In this document: positions 1-8,153 of the stretch, one piece after another
Layout of the letters: every line of letters begins with the position of its first letter
How positions within the stretch are numbered: position 1 is the first letter of the stretch
Assembly: GCA_046330255.1 (NCBI GenBank)
Contig: JAXLTC010000003.1
Span: forward strand, 62,001-126,000
Direction of reading: 5' to 3'
Length of the DNA stretch: 64,000 nucleotides
From: JBBSBL01 sp046330255
GTDB lineage: Bacteria; Actinomycetota; Thermoleophilia; Solirubrobacterales; Solirubrobacteraceae
Notes under the pieces: generated by a model
Seen by the model: only the letters and a program-made list of their open reading frames with translations
Told to the model about the DNA's origin: nothing
Database searches by the model: none
Translations under genes and position numbers: made by a program

Positions 1-168
1 CGGCTGCTCGGCGCCGGGGCCGGACACGGCCTCGACCGACGGCTTGTCGCGCGCGGAGAAGAACGTCAGGCTGAGCACCACCGCGCCCGCCGCGAGCACG
101 AGGCCGAGCAGGATCAGGCCGGCCAGGCGCGCGCGCCGGCGCCCCGGCGAGGCTGGACCGGGCGGCAT
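1..168 (-). CDS. Partial membrane-anchored protein, N-terminus only
   Basis: The 5' end of a gene that runs off the left edge; 56 codons are visible. The product starts MPPGPASPGRRRARL, then has one hydrophobic segment (about residues 16-35, rich in Leu, Gly, Ala and Val), then a polar stretch. This looks like a signal anchor or signal peptide with an arginine-rich cytoplasmic tip. The ATG at 168-166 directly follows the TAG of the upstream acyltransferase gene (stop at 171-169, no spacer), so the two are probably co-transcribed and translationally coupled. Too little is visible to assign a family. Confidence 0.6.
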   Translation of the reverse strand, partial: MPPGPASPGRRRARLAGLILLGLVLAAGAVVLSLTFFSARDKPSVEAVSGPGAEQP

Positions 169-1626
169 CTAGGGGCGCGGGGCGGGGGCGCGCGTCGACG
201 GCGTCTTCGCGCCCTCGCCGGGCTCGGGCGGAGCGGCGGCCGCCGCCTCGGCGAACTCGGCGATCGCCGACTGGATCAGCGACGCGATGCGCTCGACGCC
301 CGGCAACGCGTCGTAGTCGGCGTTCAGGCCGAAGTTGAGCTCGCCGTCGTAGCTCATGATCGCGATCCCGAGCGCCTGGTTCGCCGCAAGCGGAACCATC
401 GGATAGACCGCGTCCATCCGGCGTCCCATCAGGTAGAGCGGGAACTGCGGCCCGGGGACGTTGGTCACCACGAGATTGAAGAAGCGCTGGCGGGCCTGCA
501 GACGGGATGCCTGGGCCATGATCGTCGGCGGCGCGAAGCCGGTCAGCTCGGTGAGCAGCTGCGCGCCCACGGCCTGACCCGACTCCTTGAGGTGCGCCAT
601 GGCCGCCCGCACGAGGCGCAGCCGCTCGACCGGGTCGGTCACACCGACGGGCAGCGGAGCCCACATCGCGGCGACGCGGTTGCCGAGGTCGCCGCGCTCG
701 GCGTCGGCGCGCACGGACACGGGGACCATCGCCTTCAGCTCCAGCCCGTGGGTGCGCACGCCCTCCTCCCGCAGCCACGCGCCGAGCGCGCCGGCGACCG
801 CTGCGAGCACGACGTCGTTGACCGAGCCGCCGAGCCTGCCCTTGATCGCCTTGAACTCGGCGAGGCTCGCCGGCACCCACGTGAAGCGCCGGTGCGGCCC
901 GATCTTGACGTTGAGCGGCGTCTCGGGCGCCTGATCGCCCGTGCCGGCCCACATGAAGGTTCCGAGCGCCGCCGCGGACTGCGCCATCGCACCCGCCACG
1001 CGCCGCGGAGCGCGGAGCGCGGCGCGCACGCCGCGCGCGATCTCCCCGGGCACGGTCGCACGCTCGAGCAGGGCATCGGCGAGCAGCTGCGCGGAGCTCG
1101 GGAGTGGCTGCGGAACCCACGGCCGATCCGGCCCCGGGACCGGCGCCGGCTCGGCGGCGGTGTCGAACAGCACCGTGAGGATGTCCACGCCGGAGATGCC
1201 GTCGACGAGCGCGTGGTGGGTCTTCGCCAGCAGCGCGAAGCGGTCGCCGGCGACGCCCTCGACCAGCCAGATCTCCCACAGCGGCTTGGACCGGTCGAGT
1301 TGCTGGGAGAACACGCGGCTCGCCAGGCGCTTGAGCTGCGCGGGCCCGCCCGGGGCGGGCAGCGCCGTGTGGCGCAGGTGGTAGCGCACGTTGAAGTGGG
1401 GGTCGTCCACCCAGACCGGGCGTCCCTGCTCGAAGGGCACGAACGCCAGTCGCTGGCGATAGCGCGGCACCAGATGCAGGCGCCGCTCGAGGTGCTCGAC
1501 GAACTCGTCGTATGGCGGCGCCTCGCCGCGGAACACCGCGACCGAGGCCACGTGCATGTGCGCGCCGCCGGACTCGAGATGCAGGAAGGACGTGTCGAGG
1601 CCCGTCAGGCGGTCGCGATCGCTCAT
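169..1626 (-). CDS. WS/DGAT-family wax ester synthase / diacylglycerol acyltransferase
   Basis: Bifunctional acyl-CoA acyltransferase that esterifies long-chain alcohols or diacylglycerol to make wax esters or triacylglycerol storage lipid. The 485-aa length is typical. The catalytic HHxxxDG motif is present as HHALVDG at residues 137-143, with the second His as general base in this family. The N-terminus (LTGLDTSFLHLE) and the ND-VV-A block (SVNDVVLAAVAGAL) are also family hallmarks. An AAAGAT box 8 nt before the ATG, with no Shine-Dalgarno, suggests a leaderless mRNA. The gene is divergent from the riboswitch-controlled RlpA gene and abuts a membrane-anchored downstream gene. Substrate preference (wax or TAG) cannot be read from sequence. 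Confidence 0.93.
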   Translation of the reverse strand: MSDRDRLTGLDTSFLHLESGGAHMHVASVAVFRGEAPPYDEFVEHLERRLHLVPRYRQRLAFVPFEQGRPVWVDDPHFNVRYHLRHTALPAPGGPAQLKRLASRVFSQQLDRSKPLWEIWLVEGVAGDRFALLAKTHHALVDGISGVDILTVLFDTAAEPAPVPGPDRPWVPQPLPSSAQLLADALLERATVPGEIARGVRAALRAPRRVAGAMAQSAAALGTFMWAGTGDQAPETPLNVKIGPHRRFTWVPASLAEFKAIKGRLGGSVNDVVLAAVAGALGAWLREEGVRTHGLELKAMVPVSVRADAERGDLGNRVAAMWAPLPVGVTDPVERLRLVRAAMAHLKESGQAVGAQLLTELTGFAPPTIMAQASRLQARQRFFNLVVTNVPGPQFPLYLMGRRMDAVYPMVPLAANQALGIAIMSYDGELNFGLNADYDALPGVERIASLIQSAIAEFAEAAAAAPPEPGEGAKTPSTRAPAPRP

Positions 1627-1714
1627 CGCCCGCGATCTTTGCGCGACTGCGGCGCGAGCGCAAATCCGGCGCTCCGCGCGCCGAGGTTTTGCCTGCGTAG
1701 GGCCGGGTTCGGGG

Positions 1715-1730
1715 TGTGAGCGAGATCACA
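1715..1730 (+). promoter_or_regulatory. CRP/GlxR-type cAMP receptor site and promoter of the RlpA gene
   Basis: TGTGAGCGAGATCACA is a perfect TGTGA-N6-TCACA palindrome. A -10 box TAGCTT lies at 1752-1757, so transcription should start near 1764. That puts the site centre at about -41.5, the spacing of class II CRP-activated promoters. The c-di-AMP riboswitch follows immediately. The regulator itself is not in the window. Confidence 0.75.
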
Positions 1731-1770
1731 GACCGGCGAGTCCGGCCCCCTTAGCTTGGCGAACAAGAGT

Positions 1771-1967
1771 TCGACCAGCCGAGTCGTCTCCGCCCGTCGG
1801 AGGCGAGCGGGGGACCCACTTGCCGGTTCCCCGGCTGGGGCGAATCGGCGGCTGATGCCGCCGTAGCGGTCCGGACGGCCGCGCGCGAGATCCGCGGAGC
1901 ACCGCGCCTCGTCGCGTCCATCCGGCGTCGCGAGCCCGACAGCTAACCCCGCAGGCAGACCGGTCGA
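1771..1967 (+). ncRNA. ydaO/yuaA c-di-AMP riboswitch
   Basis: The conserved ydaO-class segments appear in order: GCCGAGTCG near 1779, GCGGGGGACCC near 1804, GGCTGGGGCGAATCGGCGGC followed by TGA and its complementary arm, and the signature CCGACAGCTAACCCCGCAGG near 1935-1954. The closing stem pairs TCGACC (1771-1776) with GGTCGA (1962-1967). This class binds cyclic di-AMP and in actinobacteria usually turns off wall-hydrolase genes such as rpfA or RlpA/NlpC proteins. The downstream gene here is RlpA-like, which fits. Ligand-bound RNA is expected to lower expression. The outer boundaries are approximate. Confidence 0.93.
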
Positions 1968-1988
1968 GGAACGCAAGGAGCAAACTCC

Positions 1989-2990
1989 GTGAGGCCGCAG
2001 AGAACCCTGCGCGCCAGGCCGCTCGCGGCCCTGGGCGCCCTTTCCGTCGCCACCGCCGGGACGGCGCTGGCGATGCCGCCGCAGAACGCCGGCTCGGCGG
2101 TCACCCCGCCGGCACCGGTCCGCGCCACCGTCAAGGACCGCACGCTCCGCTACGGGCAGTGGCTCGTGGTGCGCGGTCGCGTCCAGCGCGCCGACGCCGG
2201 CAGCCGCGCGATTCTGCAGTTCGCGCCGCGCGGCGGCGCCTGGCGCGCGGTGGCCGGCGCGCGCGTGCGCCGCGACGGCCGCTACCGCCTGGTCGCGCGC
2301 CTGCGCAACTCGGGCGCCGTTCGGGTCACGCTCGCGGCAGCCCGCGGCGCGCACACCGCCGTGCCCGGCGGGACGCGCGCGGCGGTCCCCGGCGGGGCCG
2401 CGCCGGCCGCGACCGCGGCGCGCGCCAGCCGGCGCCAGCGCGTCAGCGTCGCCGCGCGGATCATCGCCGGAGGGCGCGTGCTGGCCGTCCCGGCCGGGCG
2501 CCGCACCGGGATCAAGGGGCGGATCGCCCCGGGCGGCCGCCGTCTCGTCCTGCTGGAAGCGGGTCGCGCCGGGCGCTGGCGGGTGGTCGCGCGCGACCGC
2601 GCGCACCGCAACGGCCGCTTCGCGCTGCGTTTCAGGGCGCGGCCGGGGACCGTCAAGCTGCGCGTCCGCTTCCGCGGCGACCGCCTGAACTCGGGCGCCA
2701 CGCGCCGGGTGGGCGTCGCCTCGGCGCTGCGGCCCAGCCTCGCGTCCTGGTACGGCATCTATGGCGGTCCGCTGGCGTGCGGCGGCACGCTCGGCTACAA
2801 CCAGATGGGCGTGGCCAACAAGTCGCTGCCGTGCGGGACGCGCGTCACGATCCGCTTCCGCGGGCGCACGGTGCGCGTACCGGTCATCGACCGCGGCCCA
2901 TACGTCGGCGGGCGCGAGTGGGACCTGACGGGCGCCACGGCCCGCGCGCTGCACTTCGACGGGGTCGGGACGGTCTGGGTCTCGCCGTAG
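1989..2990 (+). CDS. Secreted RlpA-like double-psi beta-barrel protein
   Basis: A 333-aa exported protein, probably a wall hydrolase or wall-binding factor. Residues 1-28 form a signal peptide (arginine-rich start, hydrophobic core, ALA cleavage site). Residues about 40-245 look like two Ig-like or beta-sandwich repeats rich in Arg and Gly. The C-terminal 80 residues are a DPBB/RlpA domain: ASWYGIYGGPLACGG, GTRVTIRFRGR, VIDRGPYVGGREWDLT, where the DRGPY and D-L-T residues match the catalytic face of lytic transglycosylase RlpA. The start is GTG with AAGGAG 8 nt upstream. That GGAG can pair with CTCC just before the GTG. The gene is controlled by a c-di-AMP riboswitch and a CRP-type site. Confidence 0.88.
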   Translation: MRPQRTLRARPLAALGALSVATAGTALAMPPQNAGSAVTPPAPVRATVKDRTLRYGQWLVVRGRVQRADAGSRAILQFAPRGGAWRAVAGARVRRDGRYRLVARLRNSGAVRVTLAAARGAHTAVPGGTRAAVPGGAAPAATAARASRRQRVSVAARIIAGGRVLAVPAGRRTGIKGRIAPGGRRLVLLEAGRAGRWRVVARDRAHRNGRFALRFRARPGTVKLRVRFRGDRLNSGATRRVGVASALRPSLASWYGIYGGPLACGGTLGYNQMGVANKSLPCGTRVTIRFRGRTVRVPVIDRGPYVGGREWDLTGATARALHFDGVGTVWVSP

Positions 2991-3004
2991 GGGCCCGCTC
3001 GCAG

Positions 3005-3230
3005 CGGCGCGCCGGAACGGCGGCTGCGAGGGAGCGGCCGGGCGCTTTGGGGGTGTTCCGGGCGCACGCGAACGGCGCCAACGAAAGAGCGTCCGGGGCG
3101 TCCCGGTGTACCGGGCGCGCTGGAACGGCGGCAGTGAAGGAGTGCCCGAGGTGCTCCGGGCTTCTCGGGCGCGCTGGAACTGCGGCAACGAAGGAGCCAC
3201 GGAATGGGGCGGCCGATCCAACCGTGTCAA
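3005..3230 (+). repeat. Four degenerate copies of a 54-bp intergenic repeat
   Basis: The core GGAACGGCGGC followed by (A/T)(G/A)YGARGGAG starts at 3014, 3069 (diverged: CGAACGGCGCC), 3122 and 3176, giving periods of 55, 53 and 54 bp. Copies 3 and 4 are the most alike (GGGCGCGCTGGAAC then GCGGCA, then GAAGGAG). Two more degenerate cores lie in the opposite orientation at about 3330-3367. The period is a multiple of three, but no frame looks like a real protein. It fills the gap between the RlpA gene and dinB. Confidence 0.7.
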
Positions 3231-3260
3231 TCTGACCCCCTCCTGGGGGTGCTGGTTGAC

Positions 3261-3294
3261 GCGCTCGGCCCGGCCGCCCCGCCGGGCCGAGCGC
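3261..3294. terminator. Perfect 14-bp GC hairpin, possible terminator
   Basis: GCGCTCGGCCCGGC pairs without mismatch with GCCGGGCCGAGCGC across a 6-nt loop. There is no U-tract, as is common in GC-rich actinobacteria. It could end the RlpA transcript or be part of the repeat cluster. Confidence 0.5.
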
Positions 3295-3329
3295 CACGGC
3301 GGGGCGGGGCGGCCGCTCGCCCTCCTCCC

Positions 3330-3359
3330 GGCGCCGTTCCCCGTTGGGGGAGCGGCGCC
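3330..3359. repeat. Inverted repeat next to the 54-bp repeat cluster
   Basis: GGCGCCG and CGGCGCC pair around an inner CCCC/GGGG stem with a GTT loop. The arms contain the reverse complement of the repeat core (CGCCGTTCC), so this may be two inverted degenerate copies of the neighbouring repeat. It lies 70-100 bp ahead of the dinB start. Confidence 0.5.
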
Positions 3360-3426
3360 GTTCCAGCCCGCCCGCCCGGCCGCCCCCGCGGCCCGTGCGC
3401 TCCGGGCCCCGGCGTACCCTCGCGGG

Positions 3427-4491
3427 ATGGACGCCGGCGCGCCCCGGACCGTCGCGCATCTCGACATGGACGCGTTCTATGTCAGCGTCGAGTTGCGGCG
3501 GCGACCGGAGCTGCGCGGGCGGCCGGTGATCGTCGCGGGGGACCACCCGCGGGCGGTCGTGACTACCGCGAGCTACGAGGCGCGGCGCTACGGGGTCGGG
3601 TCGGCGATGCCCGCGGCCCGGGCTCGGAGGCTCTGCCCCCAGGCGGCTCTGCTCGCGCCCGACTTCGGCCACTACCGGGCGACCTCGCGCGAGGTGATGG
3701 CGATCGTGCGCGAGCACATCGACCTCGTTGAGGTGGTGGGCCTCGACGAGGCCTACCTCGACCTGACCGGTCTGTCCGCGCCGCGTGCCGCGATGCGCCG
3801 CCTGGTGGCCGATGTGCGCGAGCACACGGGGCTCGGCGCCTCGGTCGGCATGGGTCCGAACCGGCTGGTCGCGAAGGTCGCCTCCGACGCGGAGAAGCCC
3901 GATGGGTTCGTGGTGCTCACGTGCGAGCAGGCGCGTGAGCGGTTCGGCTCCCGGCCGCCGTCGCTCGTTCCCGGCATCGGCCCCAAGACCGCTGCACGGC
4001 TGGAGGGGCTCGGCATCGGGACGCTGGAGGCGCTGGCGGCGACCGAGCCGCCCGCGCTCGTCGAGCGCTTCGGCCCTCGCATGGGGCCCTGGCTGCGGGA
4101 GCGCGCGCGATTCGAGGACGACACGCCCGTGAGCGCCGAGCGCGTCGCGGTCTCGGAGTCGCGCGAGACGACGTTCCCCGCGGACATCCGCGATCACGGA
4201 GCGCTGGAGGAGATCCTGCGGCGCCTGGTGGGAGAGCTCTGCGCCGGCCTGGAGCGCCAGGGCCGCCGTGGCCGGACGGTCGGGATCAAGGTGCGCCTCG
4301 ACGACTTCTCGACGCACACCCGAAGCCGGACGCTCGCCGCCCCGGTCAGCGCCGCGACGCAGGTCGGGCCCGTCGCGCAGGAGCTGCTGGACGCGTTCGC
4401 GCCGGCCCGGCCGGTGCGGCTTCTGGGCGTCCGCGTCGCGGGCTTCGAGCAGGCGCCCGCCGACGCGGGCCAGCTGGCCCTCGGCATCTGA
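3427..4491 (+). CDS. dinB: DNA polymerase IV (Y-family translesion polymerase)
   Basis: A 354-aa DinB-type error-prone polymerase that extends past damaged template bases. The catalytic acidic residues are visible: the D13-M-D15 pair in HLDMDAFY and D107-E108 in VGLDEAYLD. The helix-hairpin-helix thumb region (PGIGPKTAARLEGLGIGTLEAL) and the little-finger domain (TTFPADI, then VGIKVRLDDFSTHTRS) follow in normal order. The start is ATG 3427, six nt after a TACCCT -10 box, so the mRNA is probably leaderless. In-frame sequence upstream to 3106 is only repeat DNA. It stands alone, transcribed towards the convergent cnoX gene. Confidence 0.95.
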   Translation: MDAGAPRTVAHLDMDAFYVSVELRRRPELRGRPVIVAGDHPRAVVTTASYEARRYGVGSAMPAARARRLCPQAALLAPDFGHYRATSREVMAIVREHIDLVEVVGLDEAYLDLTGLSAPRAAMRRLVADVREHTGLGASVGMGPNRLVAKVASDAEKPDGFVVLTCEQARERFGSRPPSLVPGIGPKTAARLEGLGIGTLEALAATEPPALVERFGPRMGPWLRERARFEDDTPVSAERVAVSESRETTFPADIRDHGALEEILRRLVGELCAGLERQGRRGRTVGIKVRLDDFSTHTRSRTLAAPVSAATQVGPVAQELLDAFAPARPVRLLGVRVAGFEQAPADAGQLALGI

Positions 4492-4524
4492 GCTCGGACC
4501 CGGGCCCGCGGCCGGGCGGCGGGC

Positions 4525-5268
4525 TCAGTAGAGGGCGCCGGCCAGGCGGCGGCGGAACTCGCGCGCCCGCGGGTCCTCGACTCCGAGCTCGTCCAGCACC
4601 CCGACCACCACGCGGCGGATGTCGTCGCGCCTGCCGTCGGCGGCGGGGAGCGCCTCGATCAGCGCGTCGAGCCCGGCCTCCACGTCTCCTCGGTCCAGCG
4701 CGGCGAGGGCCTCGGCCACGCCCTGCGGCTCGTCCTCGCGCCCGAGGCGGATGCGCGCCGCGAGGCCCTCGGCGCCGAAGTGCCCGGCGAGCTCGTCGAC
4801 CAGCGCGAGCGCCTCGTCGTCCTCGCCGCGCTCGTGCAGGATCCGCGCCAGCTTGTAGGCGGCCTCCGGCTGGCGCGGATCGAGCTCGAGCGCGCGGCGC
4901 AGCGAGGCCTCGTCGTCGCCCGCGGCGAGCCTGTCCGCCTCGGAGGGAGCCAGGGCATCGAAGAACGCCGCGACCTGCTGCGGCGGCTGCGCGCCGACGA
5001 ACTCCGAGACGACGCCCCCGTCGCGGAACGCCTTGACCGCGGGGATGCCCTGGATGCCGAACGCCTGGGAGAGGCCGGGGTTGGCGTCCGTGTCGACCTT
5101 GGCTAGCACGACGTCGCCCTCGCGCGCGGCGGCCTCCTTCTCCAGGACCGGGGTGAGCTGGCGGCACGGCCCGCACCACTCGGCCCAGAAGTCCACGACC
5201 ACGGGAAGCTCGCGCGAGCGATCCAGCACGTCGGCCTGGAAGGTCTGCTCGGTCACGTCGACGACCAT
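4525..5268 (-). CDS. cnoX: CnoX/YbbN-like thioredoxin with TPR domain
   Basis: A 247-aa two-domain protein. Residues 1-108 are a thioredoxin fold with the WCGPC redox site (W31-C35) and the cis-proline loop (GIQGIPAVKAF). Residues about 115-245 are helical, TPR-like, with a typical YbbN C-terminal region (GDVEAGLDALIEALP). In E. coli the family is a chaperedoxin that holds oxidised clients for GroEL or DnaK; the E. coli protein lacks the CxxC pair whereas this one has it, so thiol-disulfide activity is likely. The ATG is preceded by TATCCT at 7 nt with no Shine-Dalgarno. It is convergent with dinB. Confidence 0.88.
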   Translation of the reverse strand: MVVDVTEQTFQADVLDRSRELPVVVDFWAEWCGPCRQLTPVLEKEAAAREGDVVLAKVDTDANPGLSQAFGIQGIPAVKAFRDGGVVSEFVGAQPPQQVAAFFDALAPSEADRLAAGDDEASLRRALELDPRQPEAAYKLARILHERGEDDEALALVDELAGHFGAEGLAARIRLGREDEPQGVAEALAALDRGDVEAGLDALIEALPAADGRRDDIRRVVVGVLDELGVEDPRAREFRRRLAGALY

Positions 5269-5312
5269 CGGTCAGAGGATAGGAGGGTCGGCCGGCGGCG
5301 GCCTGGCTCGGC

Positions 5313-7184
5313 TCAGGCGAGCGAGCAGAGGAAGCCGCCCGCCGCGGCCCGGCGCAGCACCGCGGCCGGCACGGAGGGGAGGGAGCGCCGGCGCGTGGCA
5401 GACGCCGCCAGCGTCCAGCCGCTGCGCGGGCCGACCCAGATCGGGCTCGAGACGGCCTCGATCAGCGGCCCGCGCTGGAGTTGGAGGCGGTAGACGCCGG
5501 GGCCCACGTCGAGCGTGCGGTCGAGCGTCGCCGAATCAACCGGATAGCGCGCCGTCTCCGCCCCGTTGCGCATCACGAGCAGCACGCGCTGAGCGGTGCC
5601 GGGCGCGGCGGGCCGATCGCCGCCGAGGACGCCGACACGCAGCCGGGCGCGCGGGGCGCGGATGCGGTCGCCCATGATCGCGCGGCGCCCGCGCCACCAG
5701 GACGCGCTCGCGCCCGGGCCCGACCGGGTCGCCCGACCCGAGAGCCGCAGGTCCGGGCCCGCGTTGCCGAACAGCTTGAGGTAGGTGTGGCCCGCCCGCA
5801 CCGCCTGCTTGATGCCGCCCTCGGACAGCCGGCGCGCGCGGATCACGGTGGTAGCGGTCCCGACCGGGCGCGAGGTCGCGTCGCTGCGCCCGGCCTTGTG
5901 CGAATCGCTCACGCCGACCGCAGCGATCCGGTAGCCGCTGGTCGTCAGGCGGTCGTACAGCGCGACGGCCTGGAGCAGGAAGGGGCTGGGGGCGTCGCCG
6001 AAGCTCGGCGGGCCCGTGGACACCTCGAACGCGTCGACGTCGCGCCAGTTCGTCTGCTCGTCGGTGTACTCCCACGGGCAGCCGCGGCAGAACGACGCGA
6101 ACCCCGGAGTGGACGAGGGGTAGAAGATGCGCGGGTGGGCGACCTGCGTGACGCCGCCATGGCGATGGATCGTCCGGAACCGGTCGGCAGGCGGGGTCGG
6201 TCCGCGCAGTCGCGTCAGCGAGCCGGCCTCGGCGCGCTCGTACACCGGGCCGGTGCGGTGGTCCACGTAGGTGAGGCTGCCCTGGTTCGTGAAGTGGCCG
6301 TGGTAGGTGATGACCTCGGCGCTGCGCATGATCTGCTTGCCCGGGTAGCGCGCCTGATAGCGGCCGATCTCGCCCCACGCCGACGTGGTCACGTAGTCGG
6401 TGAGCGTCACGAAGTCCAGCCCGGCGCCCCCCTCGGAGATCGGCTTGAACGCGTAGCCGAACACCTCGCTCATCGTCGCGTCGCCGAGCGCCGAGTGCTC
6501 GGCGTGCACGTGCATGTCGCCCGCGTACCAGCCCGGCCGCGGGTTGGCGGGCCGCGTGTCGAAGCGCGCGGGGCGGTAGGGGTCCCTCGCGTTGGCGGGG
6601 TCGGAGCTGAGCTCGATCTCCACCCGCCACGGGATCTCGCCGAGGGGATTGCCGTCCTCGGGGCCGGTCACGTAGGCGACCCCGAGCTCCACCGCCCAGC
6701 GCCCCGCCCCGATGCGCCCGGGCACGAAGCCGCGCGTGGTCCGGCCGGGAACGTTGCCGCTCGGATCGGCGAGGTACTCCGCCTCGGAGGAGAAGCCCTG
6801 GGGAGTGATCTGGGTGTCGCCGTGACTCGAGCCGCCCCAGCCGCGGAACTCGCGCGTGCCCCATGGCCTGCTCCCGTGCTGCGCCGACCACAGCCCCAGG
6901 TCCAGGGTCGACCGGTTCGATCCCGTGAGGTTCGGCGGGTCCGCCCAGCAGTACTTGACCCGCACTGCGGTGGTGCCCCGAGGCACGTCGAACGGGACCA
7001 TCACGTAGGAGCCGCGCAGCTCCTGGCCGAAGGTGCCCTGGATCACCTTGGTCGCGTGGATGGGCGCGCCGCTGCACCCGTTGGGCCCCAGCGTCAGCCG
7101 GCCCGCGACGGCGGGCGCAGCCGTCACCGCGGCCACGGCCGCGATCGCCGCGACGGCGGCGAGGAGGTGGCGCAAGCGACGCAC
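5313..7184 (-). CDS. Secreted CehA/McbA-family metallohydrolase (PHP fold)
   Basis: A 623-aa exported protein. The N-terminus (VRRLRHLLAAVAAIAAVAAV, then an ALA-type site near residue 28) is a signal peptide. After a beta-rich region, a PHP-type metal-dependent hydrolase begins at residues 222-231 with GDMHVHAEHS, followed by FVTLTDYV, SAEVITYHGHF, VTQVAHPR and VSDSHKAGR, the metal-binding segments in order. Family members include carbaryl hydrolase CehA, but the natural substrate here is unknown. A GTG start is chosen because TAGACT sits exactly 7 nt upstream (leaderless pattern). An ATG 48 nt further out (7232) is the alternative. Divergent from an alpha/beta hydrolase gene. Confidence 0.82.
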   Translation of the reverse strand: MRRLRHLLAAVAAIAAVAAVTAAPAVAGRLTLGPNGCSGAPIHATKVIQGTFGQELRGSYVMVPFDVPRGTTAVRVKYCWADPPNLTGSNRSTLDLGLWSAQHGSRPWGTREFRGWGGSSHGDTQITPQGFSSEAEYLADPSGNVPGRTTRGFVPGRIGAGRWAVELGVAYVTGPEDGNPLGEIPWRVEIELSSDPANARDPYRPARFDTRPANPRPGWYAGDMHVHAEHSALGDATMSEVFGYAFKPISEGGAGLDFVTLTDYVTTSAWGEIGRYQARYPGKQIMRSAEVITYHGHFTNQGSLTYVDHRTGPVYERAEAGSLTRLRGPTPPADRFRTIHRHGGVTQVAHPRIFYPSSTPGFASFCRGCPWEYTDEQTNWRDVDAFEVSTGPPSFGDAPSPFLLQAVALYDRLTTSGYRIAAVGVSDSHKAGRSDATSRPVGTATTVIRARRLSEGGIKQAVRAGHTYLKLFGNAGPDLRLSGRATRSGPGASASWWRGRRAIMGDRIRAPRARLRVGVLGGDRPAAPGTAQRVLLVMRNGAETARYPVDSATLDRTLDVGPGVYRLQLQRGPLIEAVSSPIWVGPRSGWTLAASATRRRSLPSVPAAVLRRAAAGGFLCSLA

Positions 7185-7265
7185 GGGCGCGAGTCTAACC
7201 TCGCAAGGACGGGTCGCGCCACACCTCTTCATGCCCGGTGGCCGCGGCCGCGCTATGAGTTCCCC

Positions 7266-8090
7266 ATGGCGAGCGAGATCACAGGGGCGGCCGGGAACGG
7301 GCTGGCGCTCGAGGACGCGGGCGCGGGGACGCCGGTGGTGCTGCTGCACGGGCTCACCGCATCGCGCCGCTACGTGGTGATGGGGTCGCGCTCCCTGGAG
7401 CGCTCAGGGCACCGCGTGGTGGCCTACGACGCCCGCGGCCACGGGGACTCGGACCCAGCGCCGTCGCCCGGCGCGTACTCCTACCCGGACCTGGCCGCGG
7501 ACCTCGGCGCCGTGCTGGACGCGCTCGGGCTCGGGCGCGCGGTGCTGGCCGGCGCCTCGATGGGCGCGCACACCGCCGTGCGCTGCGCGCTCCAAGCTCC
7601 GGAGCGCGTCGCCGGGCTGGTCCTGATCACGCCGGCCTTCGACCCGGGCGCGCCCGAGGACGCCGCCTCCCTGGCCCGCTGGGACGCGCTCGCCGACGGG
7701 CTGGCGCGCGGCGGCGTGGAGGGCTTCGTCCGGGCCTACGGGGAGCCCGCGGTGCCGCCGGCCTGGCGGGAGACCGTCCTTAAGGTGATGCGCCAGCGCC
7801 TGGCCCGCCACCGGCATCCCGGGGCGGTCGCGGACGCGCTGCGCGCCGTGCCGCGCTCGCGCCCGTTCGAGTCGATCGCCCAGCTGGCGGCGATCTCGGT
7901 GCCGGCGGCCGTGGTCGCCAGCCGCGACGAGGCCGATCCGGGCCATCCCCACGCCGTCGGAGAGGCCTGGTCGCGGGCGATCCCGGGTGCGCGCCTGCTG
8001 AGCGAGCTGCCCGGGCGCTCGCCGCTGGCCTGGCAGGGAGGGCAGCTCTCGCGCGTGATCGCGGACCTCGCCGACGAAGCCCGGACCTGA
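7266..8090 (+). CDS. Alpha/beta hydrolase
   Basis: A 274-aa single-domain alpha/beta hydrolase of unknown substrate. The oxyanion segment LLHGLTAS, the strand YDARGHGDSD and the nucleophile elbow GASMGA (Ser98) are clear. The usual acid lies near ASRDEADPGH. A normal final GH-x-P catalytic His is not obvious: the C-terminal part reads LPGRSPLAWQGGQLS, so the His position is uncertain. The start ATG 7266 follows a CTATGAGT box by about 6 nt. It is divergent from the CehA-like gene and ends 63 bp before zwf. Confidence 0.85.
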   Translation: MASEITGAAGNGLALEDAGAGTPVVLLHGLTASRRYVVMGSRSLERSGHRVVAYDARGHGDSDPAPSPGAYSYPDLAADLGAVLDALGLGRAVLAGASMGAHTAVRCALQAPERVAGLVLITPAFDPGAPEDAASLARWDALADGLARGGVEGFVRAYGEPAVPPAWRETVLKVMRQRLARHRHPGAVADALRAVPRSRPFESIAQLAAISVPAAVVASRDEADPGHPHAVGEAWSRAIPGARLLSELPGRSPLAWQGGQLSRVIADLADEART

Positions 8091-8153
8091 GCGCCGGCCG
8101 CGACGCAGCTCCTCGGCGGGTCCGGCGCCGGGCGGGCGATAGAGTCGCAGCGG

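Noticed and set aside
3106..3426. Possible N-terminal domain of DinB or a small protein made of 18-residue repeats
   Set aside because: The frame is open only because the 54-bp repeats are a multiple of three. DinB starts naturally at 3427 with a leaderless promoter, and the repeat peptides look uninformative.
5481..8090. An 869-codon open frame on the plus strand opposite the CehA-like gene
   Set aside because: Only its 3' part (7266-8090) is an alpha/beta hydrolase. The rest is Arg/Ala/Pro-rich nonsense opposite a clear gene, as expected from high GC.
8011..8153. Regulatory RNA between the alpha/beta hydrolase and zwf
   Set aside because: The gap is only 63 bp and holds just the TAGAGT promoter box of zwf.
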